This document shows, piece after piece, positions 48,156-59,328 of a stretch of 64,000 nt of DNA; position 1 is the stretch's first letter, and the number at the start of each line of letters is the position of its first letter. Source of the DNA: Dioszegia crocea (taxonomy: Eukaryota > Basidiomycota > Tremellomycetes > Tremellales > Bulleribasidiaceae); contig BCKK01000007.1 of NCBI GenBank assembly GCA_001600615.1, positions 588,431-652,430 on the forward strand. The letters are read 5' to 3'. The notes under the pieces are model-generated. The model searched no databases. It was not told the origin of the DNA and saw nothing but the letters and a program-made list of their open reading frames with translations. A program made the translations under genes and the position numbers.

Positions 48156-49273
48156 CTAGGATATCACATCTACCGTCCCATCTGGTTCTGAACCGCCTGG
48201 AGGGTCTGCTGCTATAGGCTCAGATTCAGCCTCAGCTGAGTGCGCTACTCTGGGCGCCGTTACTCTGAGTCTCGATTTCGGTACGCGCAGCATAGGCCAA
48301 TTTGGGAGATTTGGCAGTCCTCCGCCTTTGGCTGATACAACCTCGTCCCAGACCATCGAGAGGTCGAATAGGTCGATGAATTGCTGGTCGACCGCGCGAG
48401 ATTTGGGATTTGAGAAACGGCGATATCTGAAACGTCAGTAAGAGATTTCGAATAACTTGGGCTCGTACTTACTCGTCAAATATCGAAGTCAGAGACCACG
48501 ATTGTACACGGCGGACGCAGCCAACAAGGCAGCCAGTTCGATGCTGGGCAAGTCAGACCGATATACACGGTGGGCTTATGGGTTGTATACAACTTACCTT
48601 CCCCTTGTTGCAATGAATCAATAAGGGATGATTTCGCTTGTCCAGGATGGCACAGAGTGCAGATGTAATGACGTCCTCCGGGATATTGTCGAAAGGTTCC
48701 TGCAATCAGATCAGCTAAGGAATTGACAGCTGGCTCAGAATCACCTACCTTGTTACCGGGAATACCGAATTGCTGTGCTGCATCAGGACTTTCCCCTCAT
48801 CCACCCAAGAGAAGCAGGGACCAACCATAAATTGTACACCCTGAGATTGACACCACTTCAAATTCGCCTCTGGATAATCTTCCAACACGAGCGTTCTACA
48901 GGCTCGTAAGCTGAAGTCTACAGTCAATGGTACAGAGAACATACAGGATAGTCCGCAACTTCAATGTCTCCAAGAATCTGAAATTTCGCTTCTTTGGAAA
49001 TCCACTCCTAAACACTCCAGCAGTGACAGTAGCGAAATTCTCGGGAGGTACCAGGTCCTCCTCTACCACTGGCATTGCCGGTGGAGGAAGGTACAGCGGC
49101 AGTGGCGGTAGCTTTGACGGTCCATCTGCCGCCTGCAGGGGAGACGTCGGGATCGACAGACGCGGATTGTGCGATTTGAGGATGAGCGAGAGGAATGGCG
49201 GGATCGCAGGTGCAGCTGGACTCGATGCAGCCCGGGCAGAGCCTTCCGCTTCGGTATTTGGCGGGCGTGCCAT
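48156..49273 (-). CDS. SIW14: Siw14-type (PFA-DSP) phosphatase
   Basis: Six exons (49273-48945, 48895-48826, 48772-48749, 48699-48598, 48543-48473, 48426-48156) give 288 aa. From about residue 80: PPENFATVTAGVFRSGFPKK, TLVLEDYPEANLKWC, QFGIPGNKEPFDNIPEDVI and the P-loop HCNKGKHRTGCLVG, with catalytic Cys171 and the invariant Arg. This is the plant-and-fungi atypical dual-specificity family whose Siw14 member removes the 5-beta-phosphate from inositol pyrophosphates. The 54-nt fourth intron splits the catalytic loop between NKGK and HRTG. N- and C-terminal Pro/Ser-rich extensions make it longer than yeast Siw14. The small third exon (24 nt) encodes QFGIPGNK. Confidence 0.9.
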
Positions 49274-49509
49274 CCTGAAGGTGAGGCTGCTTGACTGCCT
49301 ATGGGTGTAGTATAGGCGGGGCGTATCTGACTATCATCTGGAACGTGTATGAAGGATTGTTGACAAGCTTTCAATTAAGGGAGGCCGGAGGGTGAGGATA
49401 TCCGGGTGATCCGGGTCCGGATTTCAATCCTTTTGCTGAAATCCGACTCATCACTGGTCCAGACCTTCACTCTGATCTATCACTATACATTGCACAAGCA
49501 TCACCAACA

Positions 49510-49866
49510 ATGTCATCGACAGCCATAACTTTGACATACACCCTCGCTTCCCCTCCACTGAAAGCGGATGCCCCGCAAATTCCCGCGAGCCAAACCTTCA
49601 CCTATCCCATATCCGCCTTCGGTGTCTACCAAACCACCTACGCCTCGACATCAGATGCAGTCCTACAGGCGCAGCGAGACTTGAATGAGGCCTTGACAGC
49701 TTGGAAAGATGCAATAGGGGATGCGGAGAAGGCCAAGGAGGATCTTGGGAAGATTGAGTACGGGAAAGGCAAGGCGGCAAGGATGATGCAATATGCTGCA
49801 GGACGTGAAGGGGCTGAGGTGGATGTGGACGAAGATGAAGAAAATGGGCCAGGGGATGCGGAATGA
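49510..49866 (+). CDS. Small acidic protein, possibly Gon7-like KEOPS subunit
   Basis: A single uninterrupted exon of 118 codons starting at the first ATG after a pyrimidine-rich leader. The N-terminal half could form a beta strand and loop (ITLTYTLASPPL, FTYPISAF); the second half is a helix (DAVLQAQRDLNEALTAWKDA) with an acidic tail (DVDEDEENGPGD). Size, the threonine-rich start and the single helix resemble fungal Gon7, the small KEOPS subunit of tRNA t6A synthesis, but no residue is decisive. It is divergent from the Siw14-type gene (236 bp) and convergent with the vWA gene (163 bp between stops). Confidence 0.6.
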   Translation: MSSTAITLTYTLASPPLKADAPQIPASQTFTYPISAFGVYQTTYASTSDAVLQAQRDLNEALTAWKDAIGDAEKAKEDLGKIEYGKGKAARMMQYAAGREGAEVDVDEDEENGPGDAE

Positions 49867-50029
49867 GCAGCAGATGGGAATTGAGATCGTATGTCGAGAA
49901 CAGATCAGGAGACCGCAAATTTGTCGTATAGCTGACCGAATGTAGCTGGAGGGAATGAGAGTCTTAAACCTCCTTCGATTGGTACAACCAAATAGCCACA
50001 GTCGGCTCCAGCTACATCCGCAATCAGAT

Positions 50030-52539
50030 CTATGCTGTATAATCGTCCCAGCTCCGATCTATCCCGCCAAATACCGTCTTCTGGATACGCTCCGCCGGCA
50101 TCTCCGCCTCATCATGCACAACTAGATCCACCATGTCTCGTATCCCGTGCAGAGTTGCAATTCCGTCGTCTAATTCTGCCAAAGCTTCTCGCGCCTGACA
50201 TCAGTATGGCTTTAGTATTCGACTCACCTCAAGACTGCCTCCTATTTGCAGGAATTGTACACCAATTTGAGATTCTGGATATCCCGTCCGGTCGAGCTGG
50301 AAGTCAGCCCGTGACTGTTTGATCTGGAAGCAAACGTACCTCTCTCGCGCACATCACAATCACTCTCTCCAGGTCATCCTCTAGCGCCTGGTCAATCATT
50401 TCCGTCCGCGCTAGAGATTGCTCATTGGCGCGATGCTTCCGTTGAACTACTGCTTCTGCGCAAGCTGGGTGATTAGCAATGCTTCCAACTCAGGAAGCAA
50501 CTCGCTCACCTCCATCCGTAATTATGATGAGATTCATAGGCTTGACTTCTCGGCGTTCTTTACCCGGCGAAGCCACATCGGGAGCCGATAAGCGTTCTAG
50601 ATAGTCACGCAAGATGGCTCTCAGCCGATGACCAATACTCCCGATTAGCTCTTACAGGCTCTAGAGCTTACGATGCATTTCCCCTAGGTTGCAACCCAGC
50701 CAAAAGCTCCTCCACATCATCTGCGGTCTATCATCAGTACTGTCCGTTCAATTTCACTCACGCCTAGCTCCCGCCCCACACGTTTACTATTCGTGAAGTA
50801 TACGTCAATCCCTTCCACGCTGTACCTCATTGCAGTTTCCGTGACCTGGGCGAAGGCTCTCTGCGCCCTTTCCCATCCCTCTCCGGCGATGGATGGGCTG
50901 TCATCGATGAGAAAGACCGTTTGATAGTAGCTGAGCGTGTGGAGCGGGTCGGCGGTAGCCTGCGATGCCGAAGCGACTGCTTCTGAAGGTTCAGACACGT
51001 CCAGTGCTGGTTTCAGCCCAGGCCCTAACGCTGATCCGGCATCTGCCTGTGCTGCAATGCCCTTAGGTATAGCCGGGAGTGCCCTTCCCGAGCCCGAAAC
51101 AAAGGCTGTCCGGGACGAGCCTGCTTGCTCCCGGTCTGAGGATGACGAAGCTTTGCGCTCGATAGCAGGTCCCATTTGCGCCTCGGTATATCCTGGTGAT
51201 CTCGGCAAAGCAGCGTCGTCAGACGAAAAGAAGGGATTCCGACTTTGTATGACGGCTCCCGTTTTCTGTGGCACGAGCGGCGCTTGTTGACTCGTGCCAT
51301 CGGCCTCGTCCCAGTCCAGTAATGACGGACCGCCGGGTACCGAGAGTTGACTCTGAGCGGTGTGCGCTCCGGACAAATCGACTGGGGGTGAAGGGGAGTA
51401 GTCGGACAAAACACGTCGATGTGCAGGGGGGAACTCCGGATTTGACAGTCTTACAGGAGAGTACGAACTCATCCTTCGCTGTAGACCGTCCTCCTCATTC
51501 ATCAGGGAAGATATCGCCGGTCGACTAGGTCCAGCCTGAGCATTCGCCAATTGTTGCTGCTCCTCATCGGCCAAGCTCAACCGCATCGCCTCCGCCACTT
51601 CTTGCCTCTCCCTCTCTGCAATAATACTAGCCCTCTTTGCTTCCTCCAGCTGGTTCTCCTCGTACGCCCTCGCTATCTCATCATCCTCTGGTGGATGTGG
51701 GGGTGAGACGGCCCGTTCGGGCTGAGCCGGTTGAGACGGACGCCAAGACGGCTGCTGGTTTAGGGAAGCTCTTCTATTCGGTGTGTCGGGCCAAACCAAC
51801 GCAGATGTGGGTCTGGGAGAAGAGGCAGAGGGGCGGGCTGATGATGGCGGCTCGGGAGGGATAGTCTCAGCTGCCTCCGCCTCGGCAGCGAGCCGTTCCT
51901 GAAGCATACGCGTGGAGTCCGGTTCGGGATCCGCTCGGGTATATGGTGGTGGTGGGAGTTCGTCCTCATTCGCCGCATCAGGCCGAACCCGGAACTCCTC
52001 GGGCAACGGCTGTGGAGCGTGAGACGTTGTAGCCGGTCTACGGGTCGTCTCCGTCGCGCGCCGGGCGACTCGAGGTGGTGTGTATATGGAGGTACGGGAA
52101 GTGGATGGCGCGAGGGAATGGCGAGAGCTGACGGCTGTCAGGGTCTCACCGAGGGATGCGCTGGAGGGGCGAAGGACGCGTGATGGAGGTAGCCGATATT
52201 CCGTCCTGACGGCGTGGAACGAGTCGGCATACTGCGGCAACTGAAGCGATCAGCTGGATCCGACCATCCACACACCTCTTGTTCAAGGTAGTTGAGCTTT
52301 GTCGAGATATCGTTCGTCAACCTCCCTCGGGCCTTCTTGACCTCGATATACGACCTGATGACCGCCTTGACGTATTCAGGATCACTTGCGTATTGCCGAT
52401 GCAAGAGGGCCCATTGCACGCTGGTATTGGATACCATAGGCTCGATGTTGTATCTCTGATCTGTCAGTTGTCGGCGTCAGGTTGTCCCGCGATTCGATCT
52501 TACCTGCCGCGTTCTTGGTTGAGTTTGAGGATTGAACAT
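50030..52539 (-). CDS. vWA-domain protein with ubiquitin-interacting motif
   Basis: Nine exons give 735 aa: 52539-52504, 52455-52276, 52240-50762, 50727-50672, 50638-50577, 50545-50510, 50464-50340, 50296-50228, 50194-50030. Residues 15-75 form helices (VQWALLHRQYASDPEYVKAV). A Pro/Ser-rich region follows, with a UIM (ERQEVAEAMRLSLADEEQ) near its middle. The C-terminal vWA domain has the MIDAS residues: QTVFLIDDSPSI (DxSxS), then the conserved NLIIITDG; it ends in GGIDRSWDDYTA. The combination suggests a ubiquitin-binding scaffold, as for other fungal vWA/UIM proteins, but no pathway is shown. The 31-nt intron at 50546-50576 lacks an obvious branch site and is inferred because reading through gives a stop and loss of the NLIIITDG frame. 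Confidence 0.8.
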
Positions 52540-52927
52540 GATGCGAGGTCTACACCTCGGTGGCAGCAACGTCCGGCGTGTTATATGGTGAATTGTGGAG
52601 TCAACAAGGACGACGAAAGGCACACTCCGCCAGATGTCATCGGCGCCACCATGGATGAAACGCGTCACGTGCAGATACTGTAATTGCCTCTTGCGGCAGC
52701 TTTTGGTATCTCGGAAAGCAGTGCCATCTATCATTCCTGTGCAGCATCCATCACTCTGCCATGATGTTCTGGCATCACAGCTGACCGCCACGGCTGGGCG
52801 AAGAAGCTGTGCTTCGGAGGTGTGAAACCCAATCTTCTATCAACCAAATTATAATGTGCGAATCGTTATCTTTTGACTTCTGACTGTAGGCCTTTTCCAA
52901 CTCCTTCCCTGACGCCCGCTCATGTGA
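52540..52927. other. Tandem intergenic region
   Basis: 388 bp between the LAAO stop and the vWA gene start. The open frame on the plus strand (52595-52825) is short and unsupported. Presumably promoter of the vWA gene. Confidence 0.5.
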
Positions 52928-55344
52928 TTAGACTGAAATCCACCTTGCCATCCACTTGTTGACAATCTAAAGGAGTCAGCGTTGTCAAATACTACAGAGC
53001 TGAACTACTCACTTGCTGAGCCTCATCGACAAGCCCATCGTCAAGGAGCAACTGGACGACACCGCGGACCGAGGATTCGAGAGCCGAGAAGATCCAAGCG
53101 TGGTTGATGGAGGTGTGCTCTCCGATGCTGAAGGATTAGCAAGGGTAATTCAGGGAAGTGGGACGACATACAAGATGTGGTTGGCGTGAGTTTTGTGGTA
53201 TTCGGGCATATACCTCTGGTGCTGACCAGGGAAGGGAGACGCCCACGACCCAGCGGCATCCTCATCAAGACCCCAACACTGCCGGTCGTAAATGCCAGTG
53301 TACTGCTCCTTGGCGATAGGGCCGTGGATGTCCTCCATCGCCTCGACAATCGACTGGACGTGATCGGCTTCGGACCTGGCAGCCTGGAAAGGACCAGTTC
53401 CAGTGTCGTACGAAGCAAGGAGGGCGCCTGGACCGGTACCGTTGATGTTGTAGGCGGGGTAGCAGAAGGATCCGACACCAGGAAGATCGGTCGAGCCGCA
53501 TCCACCATAGATGGGTGGGCTGAGCTTCTCCCAGAATCGAGTCTTGTACAAGAGCTGACTCATCAGCTACGGACATGATAAAAGCGGACTCGACTCACAG
53601 CAACCTTGCAGGCAGACGCATAACCAAGACCAGAGACAGCCTCGGAGATGACGGGGTTGAGAGCGGGTTTGCGCCAGAGTCGGGCGACGGAGAAGGGAAC
53701 GGCGACGAGGGTTTTGTCGTAAGTCTTGGTCTCACGCTTGCCATCCTTGGACCACGAAACACCAGTCTTCTTGGTGGTCTCGTTGTAGCTGATACGGTCG
53801 ATCCGACGTCCGAGGGTGAGTCTGTTGTCAACGATGGGGTGGAAGGCCTCGGCAATACGGTTGAGACCCTTGTCGATGGTGACCCAGTCGCTGGCGGCAA
53901 AGTAGACACCATCGTAGATGCTGCTCCAGAGGTAGCCTGGGGGTCAGAGCTGATCATGCAGACGAAGAAAGACGTACCAGACCCGCCTACTGCGGAGGTT
54001 TCATTCCACCCGAGACCCTGAGAGCGCAGGTAAGATGCTTGATTGAAGTCGAGGAGGCCGTCGGCTAATGATGTCAGTCGAAAAATCTGGAAAAATATGA
54101 CATCCGACTTACCGATAGCCTGCTTGTGAGCCTTGAAGAGGTTGGTGGCAGCGGCTTTTGCTTTGGACTCGTATCCGATAAAGTTGGCCAAGGCAGTACG
54201 GGCAGCGGCCAAACGAGGGTTGGTGGCGGCGGTCGTCAAGTTGGCACGAGCGACAGCGGCGGCGTATTGACTGCGACGGGGGACGGTACCGTCAGGGTTA
54301 CGGATACCGTTGGCGTCTTGGAAGGTAGCGGAGTTGGTCTGGATCCATGGGATGAACTTCACCTGCCACCAGGGGTCGAGGTTCTTGTTCTTCTCGTTGA
54401 GAACGTCGGCGAGCTGGAAGACGAGCTTGTGGTCGTTGATCTCGACAGTCTCGTTGGAGACGGGGTCTGTCAATCTGAGGGGGAAACGCATGGGGCTGAA
54501 GGTCAGCCAGGGTCAAGCGGTACAATATGACTACTCACCCCATCTCCTGGTACTGATAGTCCTCGGGCTTGGTGCCGTTGAGGTAGGCAGTGCGGAGACG
54601 ACTGATGATCAGCTATGCTCTTCACCATCGACAAGAAGACTCACCCTCCGATACGCTTGGAGCTTTCCGAGATCTCCCAGCCGTGGATACCGACCTGGTC
54701 GAGCAAGAGAGCCGACATCAAACCGGACATACCACCACCGAGAATGGCGATCTTCTGATCCTTCTTGCCGGCGATGAAGGAGGCGGTGTTGTTTTGGGAT
54801 TTGAGGTAGGTTACGCCGTCAAACCAAGCACCGTAGGGGTCGTTGATGTACTCGAGAGTGTTACGCTTGCTGGGACCGGCGTGGCGGACCTCGAGAGGGT
54901 TGGAGCGACCAAGCAGGGTGGTTTCGGTGAAGGCGTGAAGACACTGGCCGGCGGGGAGGTCGGCTGGGGTGAGCCAGACAAAGCGAGTGCTAAGGACGTC
55001 AGCAGTGTACTGATGGAAATAGGCAATACACGAGACTTACGGCTTTTCCTCGTGATCTCGAGCGTCAAAGCGACCGACCTCATGATGCGCGGCAGAGTGG
55101 TGCTGGATGTCGCAATTGCCGTATACGAGGATGATGGTCTCGGAGAGCGAGCTGGGGTTCTCGTAGGTGACGTGGATGTTGTGCGCCCCATTGGAGAGGA
55201 CGGAGGACGGACTGTGGAGTCAGCAAGGAAAGGGCAGAGAAGGGACAGGCGGACTCACCCCGTGAAGGTCATGGGCTGGGACACAGGGACAGCGACGACG
55301 CCTGCCAAAAAGGCGACAAGGGGGAAGAGTGCGGCGGACTTCAT
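52928..55344 (-). CDS. Secreted FAD-dependent L-amino-acid oxidase
   Basis: Ten exons give 669 aa: 55344-55259, 55211-55041, 54989-54645, 54601-54539, 54495-54113, 54064-53978, 53936-53599, 53554-53172, 53127-53013, 52966-52928. It begins with a signal peptide (KSAALFPLVAFLAGVVAVPV). The FAD-binding Rossmann motif is KIAILGGGMSGLMSALLL with HGWEISESSKRIGGR; the GMGxMR-like segment is YQEMGPMRFP; and the C-terminal flavin loop is IFIGEHTSINHAWIFSALES. About 130 extra residues precede the FAD domain, as in fungal LAAOs. The enzyme oxidises amino acids to imino acids plus hydrogen peroxide; the imino acids hydrolyse to keto acids and ammonium. Several NxT/S sites are present. It is divergent from the RidA gene. 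Confidence 0.9.
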
Positions 55345-56272
55345 GGCTGGGATGAGGTATGGGTGTAGGTGGGAGAGGCAGACTGGAGTGCATATGGAGC
55401 TCGGCCATACTTACCATATATACCATCCTTGACAGAGTGGAAATTCATCCTTCCAGCGGAAAGAAGAATCGTCGGAAACGCTTTCCGAACGTTCCATACC
55501 TTATCTTTCTTATCTACTTGAAGCCATGCGTACAATCGCAAGTGAAGATCTTGCGCAATCTAACTCTCCCGCTTGTCTTCCTCTCGTCTCACGCCTTGGC
55601 GACGATCAGATGAGGAATTGTATCTCGGCATGTACGTACGAGCCAGATCGGGCCGGGCCCCCTCCGGGGCAATTCCTTCCATCTTGCCGCCTTTTCAAGC
55701 CCTTTCAGTTTCATCGCAATTGTTTCGCTAGTCATCCTCTTGGCATCCAGGCACAAGCGGGCAGCATTCTGACCTGGATCAAAGGCGCACGGTATTTTAC
55801 CTCACCCGCACCTCCCGCCGCGGCGGACGGACCCTGATAATCTCGACGTCCTTATCTCTCGCCAATCTCCAAGCACCTATGCCTTGCTATGCGGACCGAA
55901 GCGAGCGGGAGACTCGATTTGCTTGGCCCGACAATATTCGGATCATCTTTGATACGAGGGCTGGGGCTTCCTCTCGTCTCATACCTCCCCGTCGGCCAGA
56001 TACCTCCAGGGTCGCTATATCCGATGGATAAACCAAGGTAGATACGATTGGCTGAAGCTCATCGGTCGTCCATGGACCGGTCTCGCCTCGCTGCTGTTCT
56101 CTGCCAAGCAACGGCTCTTTCTTCCGACATCTTATCTCTCGCCTGAATCTCAGAGATAGCCGAGATACTTAACCCGCTCAGTCAGCACCGATATCATACC
56201 CATCAAACTTTCCCCACCTTCCACTACTCCAATCCCACTCTTTCCCCCCAGCCTAAAACTCCCTCACTCACC
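55345..56272. promoter_or_regulatory. 928-bp shared promoter with GATA-factor-like sites
   Basis: The region between the divergent LAAO and RidA starts holds six HGATAR-type sites (TTATCT at 55501, 55510, 55852 and 56132; TGATAA at 55835; AGATAG at 56154). By base composition about three would be expected by chance, so enrichment is modest. GATA factors drive nitrogen-scavenging genes in fungi. A long pyrimidine-rich leader (56205-56270) precedes the RidA ATG. Confidence 0.45.
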
Positions 56273-56933
56273 ATGTGGTTCAACTTCGCCCTCCTTCCCG
56301 CTCTCCTCGCCATTGGCGCCGCTGCCTCCCCTCTCGCTTCTGCCGAGATCAGCAATCTCGAAGCCCGCGACACCAGCAAAATCACCTACCTCGGTACCAA
56401 GGGCGCAACTCTCTCTGGCGGAACCGTCATCGGCAATCTTGTCTATGTCAGCGGTCAGGTCCCCATTCTCAACGGTACTGTTGTCCCCGGAGGCATCAAG
56501 AACGAGACCGCTTTCGTTCTTGCTCGCATTGGTGATATTCTCAAGGAGGCTGGCACCGACTGGTCTAAGGTGCTGAAGACTACTGTTCTTCTCCAGGGTG
56601 AGTACATTCTCTGTCCACCCTCACTCCTAGAATTACATCCTATCACTCTGTCTTCATGTATCCATAGTCCAGCGCTGACACCATTAGACATCCGCGATCT
56701 GCCTCAGATGAACGAGGTGTACGCAGCCACCGTCCCCAACCCCAAGCCCGCCCGAGCTGCCTTCGAAGTCGGAAACTTGCCCGTCTTGTAAGTCGCTAGG
56801 CAATTGATATAGAGTCCTGGACACGGCTGACATATTACAGCGGTATCTCAGTCGAGATTGAGGGTGAGTCTCTGCTCGTGCTGTCACAGAACCGAATCAA
56901 GCTGACTTTACAGCTGTTGCCGCCATCATCTAG
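56273..56933 (+). CDS. RidA/YjgF family imine deaminase with signal peptide
   Basis: Four exons (56273-56597, 56688-56787, 56841-56863, 56914-56933) give 155 aa. A signal peptide (FNFALLPALLAIGAAASPLA) is followed by the complete RidA fold: GATLSGGTVIGNLVYVSGQV, GGIKNETAFVLARIGDILKE, VLKTTVLLQDIRDLPQMNEVY and PARAAFEVGNLP, the last with the conserved Arg that binds the substrate carboxylate, then ISVEIEAVAAI. RidA proteins hydrolyse reactive 2-imino/enamine acids, protecting PLP enzymes. Most fungal members (Mmf1, Hmf1) are mitochondrial or cytosolic, so a secretory leader is unusual; the leader has no Arg and ends in a normal cleavage context (ASA or ASP), not a mitochondrial presequence. 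Confidence 0.9.
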
Positions 56934-58350
56934 ACTAGCGTCTCGTCTGAGGACTCAAGATACGGTCGGGGGGCGGTAAGGGTGAGAAAGGAAGTCCGGG
57001 ACGCAAGTTAGACATCATATAATTTAGAAGGGTAGAAATAAGCAAAATGCAACAGGTGTCACTCCCCAAGATTCGTCACAGGCCTCATCGAGAATGTACC
57101 CTTTCATATATGTTACCGCTTCTGCTGGGACGAGTCGAGGGTATGAGCTGCGCGTAAGTGTCGGATTGTCAAGTCCTGACGAGATGAGGTGAGAATATCC
57201 TGAATACTGAAAGGCGATCGATCAGGTCCACCAAGCAATCGAATCACAGACTGTAAGGCAATCATCTGAAAGCGTGTCAGCCTTCCTACGAGGGCCAACG
57301 TCGAAGGGAAGGTGCAATCGGCTCTAAGAGAAGCTCCAGTACTAGCTAAAGCAGGGCCTTCACAAGTCAAGCACAAGACGAGCATCATGCATCACATGTA
57401 GCCTCATGCGCATAAATGCGGATAACGAGATGATGACACGGATACCGGCATCGACTTCTGCACCCCCGAATCTCATCTGTACGTAAAGGTCTACGTAAAA
57501 GAGCCGAACCGTCGGCACCACTGCCCGAAAGTTGCCTGAAGTGGTATTTCTTGTGACAGCTAATCAGGGTTTTCGATCTGGTGCCTGAGCTTGTCCCTGT
57601 TATGATCCGAACAACATCCGAACAGTGAGCTAAAAAGTCTAAAACATCGCGCCATCCACACAGCAGTTCCTGCGCGCCCCTCGCCGTCGGGCCCGAGCTG
57701 TGTTCTATTCTATTTGTATGCGAGTACGTACTTGCGCATGCTCCACAGCAGCTGTGTTTAGCTGTGTAGAGTGATCGATGGAGCGAGGCGGAGTCCGAGA
57801 AGTACCTCCGGACCACCCCTAAATTCGATTTTTGCCACTTTCGACAAATTTCAACCCTTATCACCCCTTTTCAAGCCATCTCCTCGACATGTCCATCTTT
57901 TACCCAGAGGAGCATATTTTGGTCGTTCCGCAGATCCGCGCCCTTGATGATAGCGATCGCTAGACTCGAAATTATGGGAGACTTGTCCCATCCAAAGAGA
58001 TATAAACAGCGGCGAAATTATTAAGCACATGCCCATCCATTGTGTTATCTCTGCTTGAGCTCATTTTTGTTTGGCCGCCTCTGACCCTGACCAACAATCT
58101 GTCTCTACCGACGGACACAAGCATCTCCTTCAACCTTTCGCTTCACCATTAGACCATTAGGATCCATTTTAGTAATAGCAACTAGCCTTCAACCTATTCC
58201 TGCCTCGTCTCCTGCTCATCCTCCGGTCCATCGCCATCTCCGTTCAGCCCAACAACACGACTCTCAGTCCTGCATATAATCCGCTGCCACCACCGGTCGA
58301 AGCGTCCCGCAAACATACCACACTCATAATAATCCCTACTTGCCAACACA
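56934..58350. other. 1.4-kb gap upstream of the CPL1-like gene
   Basis: No supported gene. Minus-strand frames at 57113-57388 and 57385-57864 are open but rich in Cys/Arg/Ser without any recognisable motif. The right third (58090-58350) is strongly pyrimidine-rich with C/T runs and is probably the promoter and leader of the next gene. Confidence 0.5.
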
Positions 58351-59014
58351 ATGTTCCCTACCCTACCTCATTCCGTTTCCCGCCTCGTCCTACTCTTCCT
58401 GCTCGCCTCTCCTCTCGCATCCCTGGCATCTCCCGTGCCCGATCTGGCAGCACCAGCCCCACCCACCCATGCCAACGTCCTCGTACCTCGTCAATCTACA
58501 CGATTAGGTCGGCGCACGCCCAAGAAGGTGGAACCACTGCAGAAGAAGGACTACTCGTCCTTCCTCTGTCCCGCCTCGGCCGTCGCTTGCCCCGTCGTCG
58601 AGCCAGATACTCCCGTGTCGCCCGAGTCTATCGCAAAGCTTAGCGAGGGTCTGAACTCATTGACGGACTGGTTCACGGTGGGCTTCGAGTGCGTGGACCT
58701 GGAGACGGAGTACAACCAGTGCGGCGGATGCTTGGCCTTTGGCGAGGGGTGAGTGTATTCGCAAACGTGCAGGGGCCGTAGCTGACACTATCAGGCAAGA
58801 TTGTTCAACAATACCAAACGCCCGGGCGACCGGGTGCGAGGCGTCTAGCTGTGCCGTCTACTCGTGCTTTGAGGGCTACACCGTTTCGCCAGACCGGAAA
58901 ACCTGCGTCAAAAAGGTTTCACCTGCCACTCCCCTTCTTCCTACACCACCAGCCACCCCTGTCGCGGAGAATACAGATCAGGCCGTCTTTGCCGATCGAT
59001 CATCATCACTGTAA
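58351..59014 (+). CDS. CPL1-like cysteine-rich secreted protein
   Basis: Two exons (58351-58748, 58795-59014; 46-nt intron) give 205 aa. A signal peptide (LVLLFLLASPLASLASPVP) and a basic linker precede a cysteine-rich domain: SSFLCPASAVACPV, FECVDLETEYNQCGGCLAFGEG, then QDCSTIPNARATGCEASSC, and AVYSCFEGYTVSPDRKTCV. The CxDxxxxxxxCGGC and GC-x6-C pattern is that of the CPL1-like domain. In Cryptococcus, CPL1 is a secreted, virulence-related protein that acts on host innate immunity, but the domain is spread widely in saprobic basidiomycetes and does not imply pathogenicity. The short C-terminal tail is Pro/Thr-rich. Confidence 0.82.
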
Positions 59015-59328
59015 GGCGGAGGGAGAGGGATAGGGCTAGGCGGTTTGACGGGAGGGAAGGAGGATACATCGAACATTGAATACCGAACATTGATTGATTA
59101 ATCGAACATTATAGATAGTAGCTAGGCTGGACCCTATATAATCTAGAGGCTACTTGTAAACTACACATGTATAATAACATAAACTAGACCAGTCAAGATG
59201 CAGTAGCTTGACGAGTCAGTACGGGAGTGTTTCAGCGCAAACTCTAACTCTGGTGCTGGTGACATCTTACATCGCCCGAGTTCCACTTGCTCAGCTGGCA
59301 TTATCCCTCAATCTTAATACGCTCTTTG
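59015..59328. other. AT-rich intergenic region
   Basis: Contains repeated CGAACATT-type pieces near 59070-59110 and an AT-rich run (59105-59190). Presumably the 3' UTR of the CPL1-like gene and the promoter of the kinase. No gene seen. Confidence 0.5.

Noticed and set aside
57113..57864. Two minus-strand open frames (91 and 159 codons) upstream of the CPL1-like gene
   Set aside because: Composition is Arg/Cys/Ser-rich, no motif or splice pattern is visible, and they fall in a long AT/CT-biased intergenic region.
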